64,000 bases of DNA from Thermoanaerobaculia bacterium (GTDB lineage Bacteria > Acidobacteriota > Thermoanaerobaculia > Gp7-AA8). Position 1 is the first letter of the stretch; every line of letters begins with the position of its first letter. Where the stretch lies: contig JADGNZ010000007.1 in NCBI GenBank assembly GCA_017883205.1, forward strand, positions 62,001 to 126,000, read 5' to 3'. Below the pieces are notes generated by a model, which saw nothing but the letters and a program-made list of their open reading frames with translations, was not told where the DNA came from and did not search any database. A program made the position numbers and the translations under genes. Below, piece after piece: positions 1-8,129 of this stretch.

Positions 1-141
1 GAGTATTTCGATCACTCCATCCGCGACCCCGGCGAACTGCAAAGAACCGTCGAATACGTCGCGCAAAATCCGGCAGCCGCCGGCCTTCGCGACTGGCCGT
101 GGTCGCGCGTCTACCCCGACCGCATCAACGCGGTTGTGTAA
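1..141 (+). CDS. REP-associated tyrosine transposase (RAYT/Y1_Tnp), C-terminal end only
   Basis: The first 46 codons read open from the window edge to TAA at 139-141. The peptide has the usual C-terminal pattern of REP-associated Y1 transposases: a D-H-x-I-R-D block, a V-E-Y-V-x-x-N-P block followed by A-A-x-G-L, then D-W-P-W-S. RAYT proteins are HUH-type single-strand nucleases that mobilise REP hairpins. The catalytic Tyr and HUH motif would lie upstream, outside the window. A REP-like hairpin follows the stop codon directly and two more occur in the window, which fits a RAYT with its substrates. Confidence 0.8.
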   Translation, partial: EYFDHSIRDPGELQRTVEYVAQNPAAAGLRDWPWSRVYPDRINAVV

Positions 142-191
142 GGAGTGCGGGCGTCTTCGCCCGCGGGCACTCGGGCGTCTCGCCCGGGTGC
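142..191 (+). repeat. REP-like palindrome directly after a stop codon
   Basis: The sequence begins GGAGTGCGGGCGTC immediately after the TAA of the RAYT gene and folds as two small GC-rich hairpins (GCGGGCG/CGCCCGC, then CGGGCG/CGCCCG). It shares the GGAGTGC head and a GCGTCTCG-type core with copies at 312-359 (minus) and 34485-34532. Confidence 0.7.
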
Positions 192-311
192 TTCTGCGAG
201 AAGGATGGCTGGGCCGATGACGTGTTCGTGGAACACCCGATTGAAAACAGGCAACAATGCTTTATCCGGGCACGATGCAGCGGCCCTTATCCTGTAACTT
301 TCCGAAACACA

Positions 312-359
312 CCGTCGGGCGAGGACGCCCGCCGGCCGCGGACGAGACGTCCGCACTCC
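312..359 (-). repeat. REP-like palindrome, inverted copy
   Basis: On the minus strand this reads GGAGTGCGGACGTCTCG and ends in a GGCGTCCTCGCC-type hairpin. It starts two bases after the TAA (362-364) of the minus-strand sugar-phosphotransferase gene. The placement just 3' of a stop codon is the same as in the other two copies. About 120 bp between this copy and the one at 142 shows no gene. Confidence 0.7.
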
Positions 360-361
360 TT

Positions 362-2167
362 TTACTCGGTGGTGATCTCGCGGATGTCGATGTTCATGCG
401 GGCCACGACCACTCCGGCGCGCGAACAGGCATCGATGATTTCCTGCAGCGTTGTCGTGGGCGTCGCAATCAAGAGCTCCGCGGCATCATGCTCGCGGCAG
501 AACGCGGCGATCGATTCCGCGCTTGTTGCGCTGCCGATCGGCAGCCCGTGCACGAACCGTCCCGCCTTGCGCGGATTGGCGTCGAGAAATGCCACCGGAA
601 TGCGCTCCAGCGCAGTGTTGATGTGCAACTGGCGCAGCAGCAGCTCGCCGGCATCGGTCGCGCCGTAAATCACGACGCGTCGTCCGGTTGGATTTCGCGC
701 CGCGGGAAACAACCGCCGCAGCGCCCGAAACGCCAGCCGGCTCGACGTCACAGCGAGGAGCAGCAGCATGGCGTCGATGATGAAGACCGATAACGACACG
801 CCTTCACGCCGCGCGATCAGCGCAACGTAGACGATCGTCGCCGCCGAGCCGAGCGCCACTCCGCGCGCGTACGTGAAAACATCGGACAGGCCGGCATAGC
901 GCCACAAGCCGCGGTAGATGCCGCTCATCAGCAACGCGGCCAGCTTCAGTGCAATCGCGATCGGCAGTGTGGCCAGGAAGAGGTGCCATCCCGCGGAATT
1001 CGAGGCTGGTCCGAACACGAGGACGTGCGCGAAGTAGTACGACAACACGATCAGCAGTACGTCGAGAGCGACTTCGAAAACGCGGCGCTTGTAGGTGAAG
1101 TCGATGAGGAAGGCAAAGAGAGCGCCGGGCCGTGCCGCGCTCGTGTCGTCCTCGTCGTACACGCGAACGTGCGCCAGCGAGACGCCGAGAAACGTGAGAA
1201 TCAGCGTGAACGATGCGATCGCGCCGATGCTGACGTCCAGCGCGGCATGACGGACGAGCGTCGCCAGCGAGCCCGCGGCCACGGCGAACGTGTAAAGCAT
1301 CCACACTGCGTGTCTCTCGGAAAGGCCGAGCGCGACGAGACGATGCGACGTGTGGTCGCGGCCGCCCTGCGATGCGGCGCGGCCGGCCAGTTTTCGCATC
1401 AGCGTCACGAAGGTCGTATCGAAAATCGGAACGACGAACACGAGCACCGGCACGGCCAGGACGGCCACGACGCTCCTCGAACGGCCGCCGCCTGGCCCGC
1501 TGACCAGCGCGCTCGACGCCAGCAGAAAGCCGACGAACATCGATCCGCAGTCGCCCATGAAAATCGACGCCGGCTGATGGTTGTAGATCAGGAATCCGAG
1601 GAGAGCGCCCGCGAACGCGGCCAGCATCAGTGCTTCCGGCCACTGCTGATTGGCGATGAAGTTCAGCCCGAGAAACGACGCCGCGATTGCGGACACACCC
1701 GCGGCCAGCCCGTCCATGTTGTCGAGCATGTTCACGGCATTCGTGATCCCGACGAGCCAGAACATCGTGATCAGCACGTTCAATGAAAACGACGCCGTCC
1801 ACGGCAGCACCAGCCCGAACGAGACCACGCCCGCAGCGCCAAGGAGTTGCCCGATCAGCTTCTGGTACGGCTTGATGTGCAGCAGATCATCGGCGAGACC
1901 GACCAGGAAAAGGGCGACGCTGGCTACCATCACGATGCGGCTTTCGCGCGTCAGCGGGAGCAGGAGCAGTTGCGTTCCGATGACGGCGATGACGATGGCG
2001 ATGCCGCCAAACATCGCTGTCGGCTTCGTGTGCCATCGATCGGCCTTCGGCTTTGCCACCGCACCTTTGCGCCGCGCAATCGCGCCAACCATCGGCGTCA
2101 GCGCCGCGGACGAGAGGAAAGCGCCAGTGGCGGCGAGAATGGCCGTCGTCAGAAACTGTGGGCTCAT
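362..2167 (-). CDS. Undecaprenyl-phosphate sugar-1-phosphate transferase (WecA/MraY-like) fused to a CapD/FlaA1-type N-terminal region
   Basis: The protein has 601 residues. Residues about 1-330 are a polytopic glycosyl-4 phosphotransferase with the family signatures: D93-D94 in GLADDLLHIKPYQK, NAVNMLDNMDGL at 143-154 and GDCGS at 205-209. This type links a sugar-1-phosphate to undecaprenyl phosphate in the inner membrane and starts glycan assembly. Residues about 340-601 resemble the front half of FlaA1/CapD dehydratases: four hydrophobic helices, then a nucleotide-binding fold with VVIYGATDAGELLLRQL. There is no following catalytic SDR domain, so this half is probably structural or regulatory. 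The gene overlaps the upstream epimerase gene by 4 bp (ATGA), so the two are co-translated. Confidence 0.85.
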   Translation of the reverse strand: MSPQFLTTAILAATGAFLSSAALTPMVGAIARRKGAVAKPKADRWHTKPTAMFGGIAIVIAVIGTQLLLLPLTRESRIVMVASVALFLVGLADDLLHIKPYQKLIGQLLGAAGVVSFGLVLPWTASFSLNVLITMFWLVGITNAVNMLDNMDGLAAGVSAIAASFLGLNFIANQQWPEALMLAAFAGALLGFLIYNHQPASIFMGDCGSMFVGFLLASSALVSGPGGGRSRSVVAVLAVPVLVFVVPIFDTTFVTLMRKLAGRAASQGGRDHTSHRLVALGLSERHAVWMLYTFAVAAGSLATLVRHAALDVSIGAIASFTLILTFLGVSLAHVRVYDEDDTSAARPGALFAFLIDFTYKRRVFEVALDVLLIVLSYYFAHVLVFGPASNSAGWHLFLATLPIAIALKLAALLMSGIYRGLWRYAGLSDVFTYARGVALGSAATIVYVALIARREGVSLSVFIIDAMLLLLAVTSSRLAFRALRRLFPAARNPTGRRVVIYGATDAGELLLRQLHINTALERIPVAFLDANPRKAGRFVHGLPIGSATSAESIAAFCREHDAAELLIATPTTTLQEIIDACSRAGVVVARMNIDIREITTE

Positions 2168-3180
2168 GAGGCGCGGCTTCGCGCTTGAGACGATGCAGCC
2201 AAACCAGCCTCGGCGCCTTCGCCCGAGGAACGGAACTCGATCACTGCGCGCAGGATGTCATCGAGCGACGTCCGAGGACGGAACCCGATCACGCGCGCCG
2301 CTTTCGATGTGTCGGGCACGCGGCGCGGCATGTCTTCGAAACCTTCTTCGTATGCCTCGCTGTACGGCACGTAGATGATGCGCGAGCCGGATCCGGTCAG
2401 AGCCAGAATCCGTTCGGCGAGCTGCGTGATCGAAACCTCTTCGGTCGATCCGATGTTGAAGACCTGGCCGGGCGTGTCGGGGTGATCGATGAGCCGGAGC
2501 AACGCCTCGACGACGTCGGCGACATAACCAAAGCATCGCGTCTGGCGTCCGTTGCCGTAGACCGTGAGCGGCTCGCCGGCCAGAGCCTGGCTGACGAGCG
2601 TCGGCACCACCATTCCGTAACGTCCGATCTGGCGCGGGCCGACCGTGTTGAACAGCCGCACGATGATCGCGGGCAGGCCCTTCTCGCGATGGTAGGCCAG
2701 TGCCAGAAACTCGTCGATCGCTTTGGAGCAGGCGTAGCTCCAGCGTCCCTTCGTCGTAGCACCCATCACGAGGTTGCCGTCCTCGCGGAACGGAACCTGC
2801 TCGCTCAGTCCATAGACCTCAGACGTCGAGGCGATCAAGACACGCTTCCGCTTGCGTTCGGCGGCTGCGAGAACGACTTCCGTTCCGCGAACGTTCGTCT
2901 CGATCGTGCGTACCGGACTCTCGACGATCAGTTTCACGCCGACCGCGGCGGCGAGATGAAAGATGACGTCGCAGTTGTCGACGAGCGCTTCGAGAACCGG
3001 CTCGTTGCGGACCGAATCGATCGTGCAATGGAAGTGCGGGTGATCCGCGAGCTGCTCGACGTTTTTCAGGCTGCCGGTGGATAGATCGTCGATGACGAAA
3101 ACCTCGTCACCGCGCGCGATACAGGCATCGGCGAGATGCGAGCCGATGAAGCCCGCTCCGCCCGTGATGAGAACTTTCAA
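2164..3180 (-). CDS. NAD-dependent nucleotide-sugar epimerase/dehydratase (extended SDR)
   Basis: This is a 338-aa soluble SDR. The Rossmann motif GGAGFIGSHL lies at residues 7-16, an Asp-Asp that would bind the adenosine ribose at 31-32, and the catalytic Y149-x3-K153 with upstream Ser/Thr 118-120. Best matches by pattern are UDP-glucuronate decarboxylases and UDP-glucose 4-epimerases; the substrate cannot be fixed from sequence alone. It supplies an activated sugar for the glycan operon. It overlaps the phosphotransferase gene downstream (ATGA) and follows the GT4 gene after 16 bp. Confidence 0.85.
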   Translation of the reverse strand: MKVLITGGAGFIGSHLADACIARGDEVFVIDDLSTGSLKNVEQLADHPHFHCTIDSVRNEPVLEALVDNCDVIFHLAAAVGVKLIVESPVRTIETNVRGTEVVLAAAERKRKRVLIASTSEVYGLSEQVPFREDGNLVMGATTKGRWSYACSKAIDEFLALAYHREKGLPAIIVRLFNTVGPRQIGRYGMVVPTLVSQALAGEPLTVYGNGRQTRCFGYVADVVEALLRLIDHPDTPGQVFNIGSTEEVSITQLAERILALTGSGSRIIYVPYSEAYEEGFEDMPRRVPDTSKAARVIGFRPRTSLDDILRAVIEFRSSGEGAEAGLAASSQARSRAS

Positions 3181-3196
3181 GTCTGGTTATCCCGGT

Positions 3197-4417
3197 CTAG
3201 GCGTGGTCTGCGGCTGCGAGGCCACGATACAGCCGGATCATATCGGCAACGAGCCGTTCTTTGGAGTGTGCGTTGTGGACGTACGCCTTGCCGCGCTCGG
3301 CCAGGAGGTTGCGGAGGGCTTCATCGCGCAAAAGACGCGCGAGACCGGCCGCGAATCCGAGTTCGTCGCCGGACGCGGCAGTAATCCCGCGCTCGCGAAT
3401 CTCGAAGGTTGCGCCGTTGTCGCTGACGCGCTTTTCGACGTCGCCCAGAAGATCGACGACGCCTCCGACCGCCGTGCTGATGACCGGCCTGCCGCAGGCC
3501 ATCGCCTCGATCAGGGCCAGCGGTGTTCCTTCGTTGCGGGATGTTAGCGCAGCGATGTCGAGCGAGTCATAGATCGCCGTGGCTGGCCGAGTGCCTGCGA
3601 ACACGACGTTGCCAGCCGCACGCTGTTCGAGAGCCGCGCGGCCGCCGCCGTCGCCGTAGATGACGAACCGCGCGGCGTTGCCCAATCGCGCGGCAACGCG
3701 CAGGAAGAGGTCGTGGTTCTTGATTGCCGTGAGGCGGCCGGCGATCCCGACGACGGTCTCCGATGCTTCGATGCCGAGTTGCGCGCGCAACACGTCGCCG
3801 GAGCCCGGTTCCGCGTCAAGCTCGCCGAGGTCGATGCCCAGCGGTAGCACGACGAATTGGTCCGGCCGCCCGACCCGGAACGTGTCCCGGATCTCGCGAA
3901 GCTGCTGCTCGCCGAGGACGATGATTCGGTCGGTGTTGAGACGGGCCAGCATCCGCTCGATCGTCAGAAACAAATGCGTCTTCCAACTCCCGTAGTAGCT
4001 GTGAAAAACGTGGCCGTGATAGGTGTGCACGAAGCTGCATTGCTGCGATGGTCTGCTCACGAACCGGTAGAGGAGGCCGGCGATGCGCCCTACCGCGCCG
4101 GCCTTCGCCGTGTGCGTGTGCACGATGTCCGGGCGGAAGCGGACCATCAGCCGCCAGAGTTGCCAGATCGTCGACAGATCGCGCGGCGAAAGCTCGCGGC
4201 TCATCGATGGAATCACGACCGGCGTCACACCGTGTGCGGCGGCGAATGCGCTCATGTCCTCTTCGCCGGCGGGCACTGTTCCTGTGACTAGCAGCGTTTC
4301 GAAGCCGTGTGCCGGAAGGGCCTCGCTCAGCCAGACGACATGCCGCGCCGGCCCGCCGACGTTGAGCCGGGCGATGAGGCGGAGGACGCGGATCGGCTGC
4401 GGCGGAGCGGGCATCAT
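3197..4417 (-). CDS. GT4-family glycosyltransferase
   Basis: The protein has 406 residues with a GT-B fold. The N-terminal half opens with a nucleotide-free Rossmann domain (RVLRLIARLNVGGPARHV). The C-terminal donor-binding half shows VVGIAGRLTAIKNHD and the E-x7-E motif in EGTPLALIEAMACGRPVI. It would add one sugar to the lipid-linked repeat unit on the cytoplasmic face. Two tandem ATG codons sit at the start, and the first overlaps the stop of the upstream gene (TGA at 4414-4416). Donor and acceptor are unknown. Confidence 0.87.
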   Translation of the reverse strand: MMPAPPQPIRVLRLIARLNVGGPARHVVWLSEALPAHGFETLLVTGTVPAGEEDMSAFAAAHGVTPVVIPSMSRELSPRDLSTIWQLWRLMVRFRPDIVHTHTAKAGAVGRIAGLLYRFVSRPSQQCSFVHTYHGHVFHSYYGSWKTHLFLTIERMLARLNTDRIIVLGEQQLREIRDTFRVGRPDQFVVLPLGIDLGELDAEPGSGDVLRAQLGIEASETVVGIAGRLTAIKNHDLFLRVAARLGNAARFVIYGDGGGRAALEQRAAGNVVFAGTRPATAIYDSLDIAALTSRNEGTPLALIEAMACGRPVISTAVGGVVDLLGDVEKRVSDNGATFEIRERGITAASGDELGFAAGLARLLRDEALRNLLAERGKAYVHNAHSKERLVADMIRLYRGLAAADHA

Positions 4418-6243
4418 CGGGAGCTGGCCGCGGCGGCCACGCGCGCGCGAAGCTCGCCCTCGAGCTGGTAGAGAACACTCGGATCGAAACGCGCGGCCGT
4501 GGCGAGATCGGATACGGCGAGGTCCGTCTGTCCGAGGTGGAGTCTGACGAGACCGCGGTTCACGTAGATCTCCGGCCGGTCATCGATGCGCAAGGCATTC
4601 GTGTAGGTTGCCGCTGCCTCGGTCCAGCGCCCCAGGATCTCGCAGTTGGTGCCGTAGAGCAGGTACCAGGCCGGATCAAGCCGGCGTCCGCTGGCCGCTT
4701 GATCGAGATCGTGCAGATTCGTATGGGCGATCTCGGTGGCGCGCCGGTCGTCGAGCGACTGCGCGAGCAGCGACCGCGCCGTAACCTCCCGCAGGATGAG
4801 ATTCCCGCGGTATGGAGCGACACATAGCTGATCGATAGCGTAGCCGGCAGCGACGAGCGCGGCCGTCCGTAGAAGCAATGCTGCGACGAGGCTCTGCGCC
4901 AGCCGGGACGGATGCTCTCTCACGGAGTGCAGCGGCCGATCGTCACTGCTCCATGTTACGCAGAGCGCTCCAAGCGTGAGGATGACCAGCCGCGGCGCCG
5001 CGATCTCGAGCGGAAATTGGGCGAGGCAGATCACGAATAATGCCGTCGCTAGCGGCCAGCGGAACGCTCGCGCAAACGTTGCTTCCGGCGATGACGCGCC
5101 GGCACGCGCGCGCCGTCGTCCAACGATTCCGCTGCCGATACCGATCGCCAGGAGGAAGAGCGCGTATCCCGGCAACCCAGTCTCGGCTGCCACCTGCAGG
5201 TGATCGTTGTGAACCTCGCCCCAATTCATGGCGAAGCCGTGCAACCACGGATCGGGATACCGGCCGCGCAGCCCGACGCGGTAGGCCATGTAGTGATACT
5301 TGAAACAGCCCGGTCCGACTCCGACGAGCGGATGATCGCGTGCCATATCGAGCGCGGAGAGAAACGGAGGCAGACGCTCGGAGAAAAGATGCTGATAGTC
5401 GCGATGCGCCACCGCCTCGGCAAGCTCGCGAACTCCTCGGCCCATCGAAGTCGACGGAGAAAGAATCACCAGCGCGAGCAGGATGATGATCGCGCCAACG
5501 ACCATCGCGGCACGCCGGGAGTGGCTGAGCGCGAAGACGATCAGCGCGGCCAGGAGCGCCCCGAGGGCGGTGCGCGTGCCGCTGGCGGCGATTCCGGCCA
5601 CGAGCACGATTCCCACTCCCGTGTAGATCCATCGCCGAAGTCCGCGCGCGGTCACGGCAATCACGATGGCAGCGATAGCCGGGACGACGAGATAGGTTCC
5701 GACGTCGTTTGCGTTTCCGAGCAGCGCGACGCTGCCGTAGTGCGTGGCCGTTTCGGGCGACGAAGGAAACGGCGTCCAGATCTTCAGCTCCTGCAGGATG
5801 ACGAGGATCGCATTCGCGCAGCACGCGATCATCAGCACATCGACGGCGATCAATGTCGCCGCCTGCGCGGCCATGCACGTGGCGATGAAGATGACCGCCG
5901 CCGCCAGAATCGTGATCAGGCTGTCGATGCTCAGAGCTCGATTCGTCGAAGTGGCTGTAGTGACCAGGCACCAGACGACGACTGCAGCCGTGAGCAGAAA
6001 CTCAGGACGCCGTGCGAACGTCCACGTGCGCCGCCGCGACGTCAGCCAGAACACGGCCAGCATCACCAGCACGATCGCCTCGCCGCGAAAAATCAGCTCC
6101 TTCGGCAGCCGGAAGGTATCCAACCCACTGCCCAGAATCACCGGCACAACGAGTAGGCCCGCCGCGAGGACGGCGAAGATCGCCCGCTCGGCAAAGGCGA
6201 GTCGCTGTTTCGCCGTCCGGCTTTCTTGCTCGATGGTCGTCAC
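4414..6243 (-). CDS. O-antigen ligase/polymerase-like membrane protein with C-terminal TPR
   Basis: The start is GTG at 6243, with a GAAGAG ribosome site 8 bp upstream. An ATG further upstream at 6465 would add 74 residues of low-quality sequence running into the divergent promoter region. The 609-aa product has about ten hydrophobic segments. A large periplasmic loop carries the Wzy_C signature HPLVGVGPGCF and, later, EVHNDHLQVAAETGLPG. After the last helix, about 110 residues form TPR-like helices. Family members polymerise or ligate undecaprenyl-linked glycans. The neighbouring sugar transferase and GT4 suggest polymerase duty in this operon; ligase activity is equally possible. Confidence 0.83.
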   Translation of the reverse strand: MTTIEQESRTAKQRLAFAERAIFAVLAAGLLVVPVILGSGLDTFRLPKELIFRGEAIVLVMLAVFWLTSRRRTWTFARRPEFLLTAAVVVWCLVTTATSTNRALSIDSLITILAAAVIFIATCMAAQAATLIAVDVLMIACCANAILVILQELKIWTPFPSSPETATHYGSVALLGNANDVGTYLVVPAIAAIVIAVTARGLRRWIYTGVGIVLVAGIAASGTRTALGALLAALIVFALSHSRRAAMVVGAIIILLALVILSPSTSMGRGVRELAEAVAHRDYQHLFSERLPPFLSALDMARDHPLVGVGPGCFKYHYMAYRVGLRGRYPDPWLHGFAMNWGEVHNDHLQVAAETGLPGYALFLLAIGIGSGIVGRRRARAGASSPEATFARAFRWPLATALFVICLAQFPLEIAAPRLVILTLGALCVTWSSDDRPLHSVREHPSRLAQSLVAALLLRTAALVAAGYAIDQLCVAPYRGNLILREVTARSLLAQSLDDRRATEIAHTNLHDLDQAASGRRLDPAWYLLYGTNCEILGRWTEAAATYTNALRIDDRPEIYVNRGLVRLHLGQTDLAVSDLATAARFDPSVLYQLEGELRARVAAAASSR

Positions 6244-6452
6244 GGCGCCATCTCTTCGAACCCTTGTTGGCGGGGGAACGCCCAAACGCGGCTCGTGATG
6301 CTCATTGGTGGTGGGTTCGCCTGAGATCCGGACGGGGTGATTCTGCCACATCGGGAGGTGGGCGGTTTTTGCGTTGGAAGTGCCGCCGGCTTCTCTTGAA
6401 CTCGACCAACAGACTGACAAGTCTGCCGGCATTCGATTATCCTGAATACGAG

Positions 6453-7022
6453 ATGACCTCGCCACTGCCTCATGCGCGCCACCATTACACGTATGAGGAC
6501 TACCTCGCGCTCGAACAAGACAGCGAGCTGAAACACGAGTTTGATCACGGGGAGATCTTTGCTATGTCGGGCGGATCGCCTCGGCACAGCGCCCTCGCCT
6601 TCAGGATCAGCGTTGCCCTCGGGGCCACCCTTCCTTCAGGTTGCACTGGATTCCAGTCGGATATGCGAATCCGCGTTCTTGCCACGGGCCGAGCCACCTA
6701 CCCGGATGTCTCGATAGTCTGCGGGCCGATCGAGCTCGATCCGGACGACCGCAGCGGCACGACGATCACCAATCCCGTCCTGCTCGTCGAAGTCCTCTCC
6801 CCGTCGACCGAAGACGTTGATCGTGGGAGCAAGTGGCGGGACTATCAACGCATCCCGTCGCTGCAGGAATACGTCCTCGTCAACCAGGAGCCCCGCGTCG
6901 AGATCTACCGGCGCCTGCGCTCCGGGAACTGGGAGTACCTCGACGTGCACGAAGGCGTCGTGAAGCTCGCCTCGGGCGCGGCGCTGGATCTCTCGATTCT
7001 GTACTCGAATCTTCCGAACTGA
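6453..7022 (+). CDS. Uma2-family (DUF820) PD-(D/E)XK nuclease-like protein
   Basis: The protein has 189 residues from ATG 6453. It shows the Uma2 layout: a Y-T-x-E-D-Y-L helix, KHEFDHGEIFAMSGGS, Y-P-D-V-S with the first acidic residue, and LLVEVLSPSTEDVDRGSKW with the E and distal D/K of the restriction-endonuclease-like core. Uma2 genes are often multicopy in Cyanobacteria and Acidobacteria and their role is unproven. It lies divergent from the glycan operon with about 210 bp between them and is followed 37 bp later by the 21-bp repeat array. Confidence 0.85.
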   Translation: MTSPLPHARHHYTYEDYLALEQDSELKHEFDHGEIFAMSGGSPRHSALAFRISVALGATLPSGCTGFQSDMRIRVLATGRATYPDVSIVCGPIELDPDDRSGTTITNPVLLVEVLSPSTEDVDRGSKWRDYQRIPSLQEYVLVNQEPRVEIYRRLRSGNWEYLDVHEGVVKLASGAALDLSILYSNLPN

Positions 7023-7059
7023 GAGGATCCTGCCTCGTTTGCGCTGACGGCTCACGGTC

Positions 7060-7490
7060 CACCCCGTCCGGCTCGCAGTGCGCGCCGCCCGGCTGACAGT
7101 GCACGCCGCCCGGCTGACAGTGCACGCCGTCCGGCTGACAGTGCGCGCCGTCCGGCTGACAGTGCACGCCGTCCGGCTGACAGTGCACGCCATCCGGCTG
7201 ACAGTGCGCGCCGTCCGGCTGACAGTGCACGCCGCCCGGCTCACGGTGCACGCCGTCCGGCTGACAGTGCACGCCGTCCGGCTGACAGTGCACGCCGCCC
7301 GGCTGACAGTGCACGCCGTCCGGCTGACAGTGCGCGCCGTCCGGCTGACAGTGCGCGCCGTCCGGCTGACAGTGCGCGCCGCCCGGCTGACAGTGCACGC
7401 CGTCCGGCTGACAGTGCACGCCGTCCGGCTGACAGTACACGCCGCCCGGCTCACAGTGCACGCCGTCGGGCTCACGGTGCACGCCGCCCC
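7060..7490. repeat. Tandem array of twenty 21-bp units (array 1)
   Basis: Twenty contiguous 21-bp units run from 7060 to 7479, followed by half a unit. The unit contains GGCTGACAGTGCAC preceded by GCCGTCC or GCCGCCC. Units differ by only one to three bases (T/C, A/G, GACAG/CACGG). There are no spacers, so this is not a CRISPR. Because 21 is a multiple of 3, long open frames on both strands arise automatically. I treat them as non-coding: they have no ribosome site of their own and encode only a heptapeptide repeat. Confidence 0.95.
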
Positions 7491-7964
7491 ATCCCTACGA
7501 CCACCGCGAGTCGAGCATCCGGCGCCTGTGCGAGACCCCCTCGCCTCTATCGACGGATGCAATCCACCGAGCCGGACCACCGGACAGACAAACCGGAGGA
7601 ACGCTTCCTCAGGGGAATCCCAGTTCCGCAGCAGCTACGTAACTGTGATCGCTTGCAGGAGGGGAACACGCGGGAGTGTGCCGGAAGAATTTTGGCGCCC
7701 GATAAAACGGCCCGCTCACGCCGCATAGTTGCATTCCTGCGTACCCGATGTGAGTGCCCAGTCGCGCGGAATGCCACGGGAAAGGGTGGAGCTCCATAAT
7801 GCGACGAAGTGCGTGCTACTATAAAAGCCATCCGCAATGAAGGCACATCGGCGTCGCGCGGCTCCTCCATCTGCTGAAGGCTGGAGTGTCGCGATCGCCC
7901 GCGGTTTTCGCTACGTGACGAGAGCGTCGTTTCGCGCGGTGCGAGACGATGAAAAGGAGAAGCG
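7491..7964. other. 474-bp stretch without a convincing gene; leader of the peptide operon
   Basis: I see no gene with family character here; short frames are not supported by ribosome sites. A TACTAT-like -10 lies at 7817-7822 (CTACTATAAAAG) without a good -35. If real, it would give a leader of about 135 nt ahead of the peptide gene at 7965. Confidence 0.4.
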
Positions 7965-8111
7965 ATGGACGTGATCAAGCAGATTTCCGATGGTTCCGAG
8001 TGGTTCGAAACGACCGAAGAGGCGACGCATTTTTCGGAGGCCGAGGTGGATCGTGCGACGATGGCCAAAGCGGCTGGCGCGCGCGACGCACAGAAGAAAA
8101 AGAAAACGTAG
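7965..8111 (+). CDS. 48-aa acidic/Lys-tailed peptide, candidate modified-peptide precursor
   Basis: ATG at 7965 is preceded by a near-perfect ribosome site (AAAAGGAGA, 7952-7960, 4-bp spacing). The product has 48 residues: an aromatic W13-F14 pair, an acidic stretch over residues 9-29, then AKAAGARDAQ and four lysines (44-47) before a final Thr. There is no Cys, signal peptide or membrane helix. The stop is 18 bp ahead of an asparagine-synthetase-like gene that is itself fused by ATGA overlap to a glycosyltransferase gene. The strong ribosome site and operon position suggest a real gene and possibly a substrate of those enzymes. I do not recognise the family. Confidence 0.62.
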   Translation: MDVIKQISDGSEWFETTEEATHFSEAEVDRATMAKAAGARDAQKKKKT

Positions 8112-8129
8112 CAACGCTCCCACGCAGGC

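Noticed and set aside
804-1802. 332-codon frame inside the WecA-type gene in another frame, and opposite-strand frames at 983-1786
   Set aside because: Shadows of a clear membrane-enzyme gene in high-GC DNA; Arg/His/Asp-rich products without family character.
5200-6156. 318-codon plus-strand frame opposite the O-antigen-ligase gene
   Set aside because: Antisense shadow with biased composition; the opposite strand has clear membrane segments and the Wzy_C motif.
7060-7490. Possible CRISPR array
   Set aside because: Units are contiguous with no spacers and no cas genes are in the window. The same holds for arrays 2 and 3.
6636-7728. Long open frames on both strands across array 1 (up to 314 codons)
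   Set aside because: They arise because the repeat period is a multiple of three. They encode only a heptapeptide repeat, lack their own ribosome sites, and on the minus strand run through the Uma2 gene.
7965-8111. Firm call of a lasso peptide precursor
   Set aside because: Thr32, Ala34 and Asp41 fit the spacing rule, but no leader peptidase or RRE gene is present and the tetra-Lys tail is unlike known cores. Kept as a hypothesis only.
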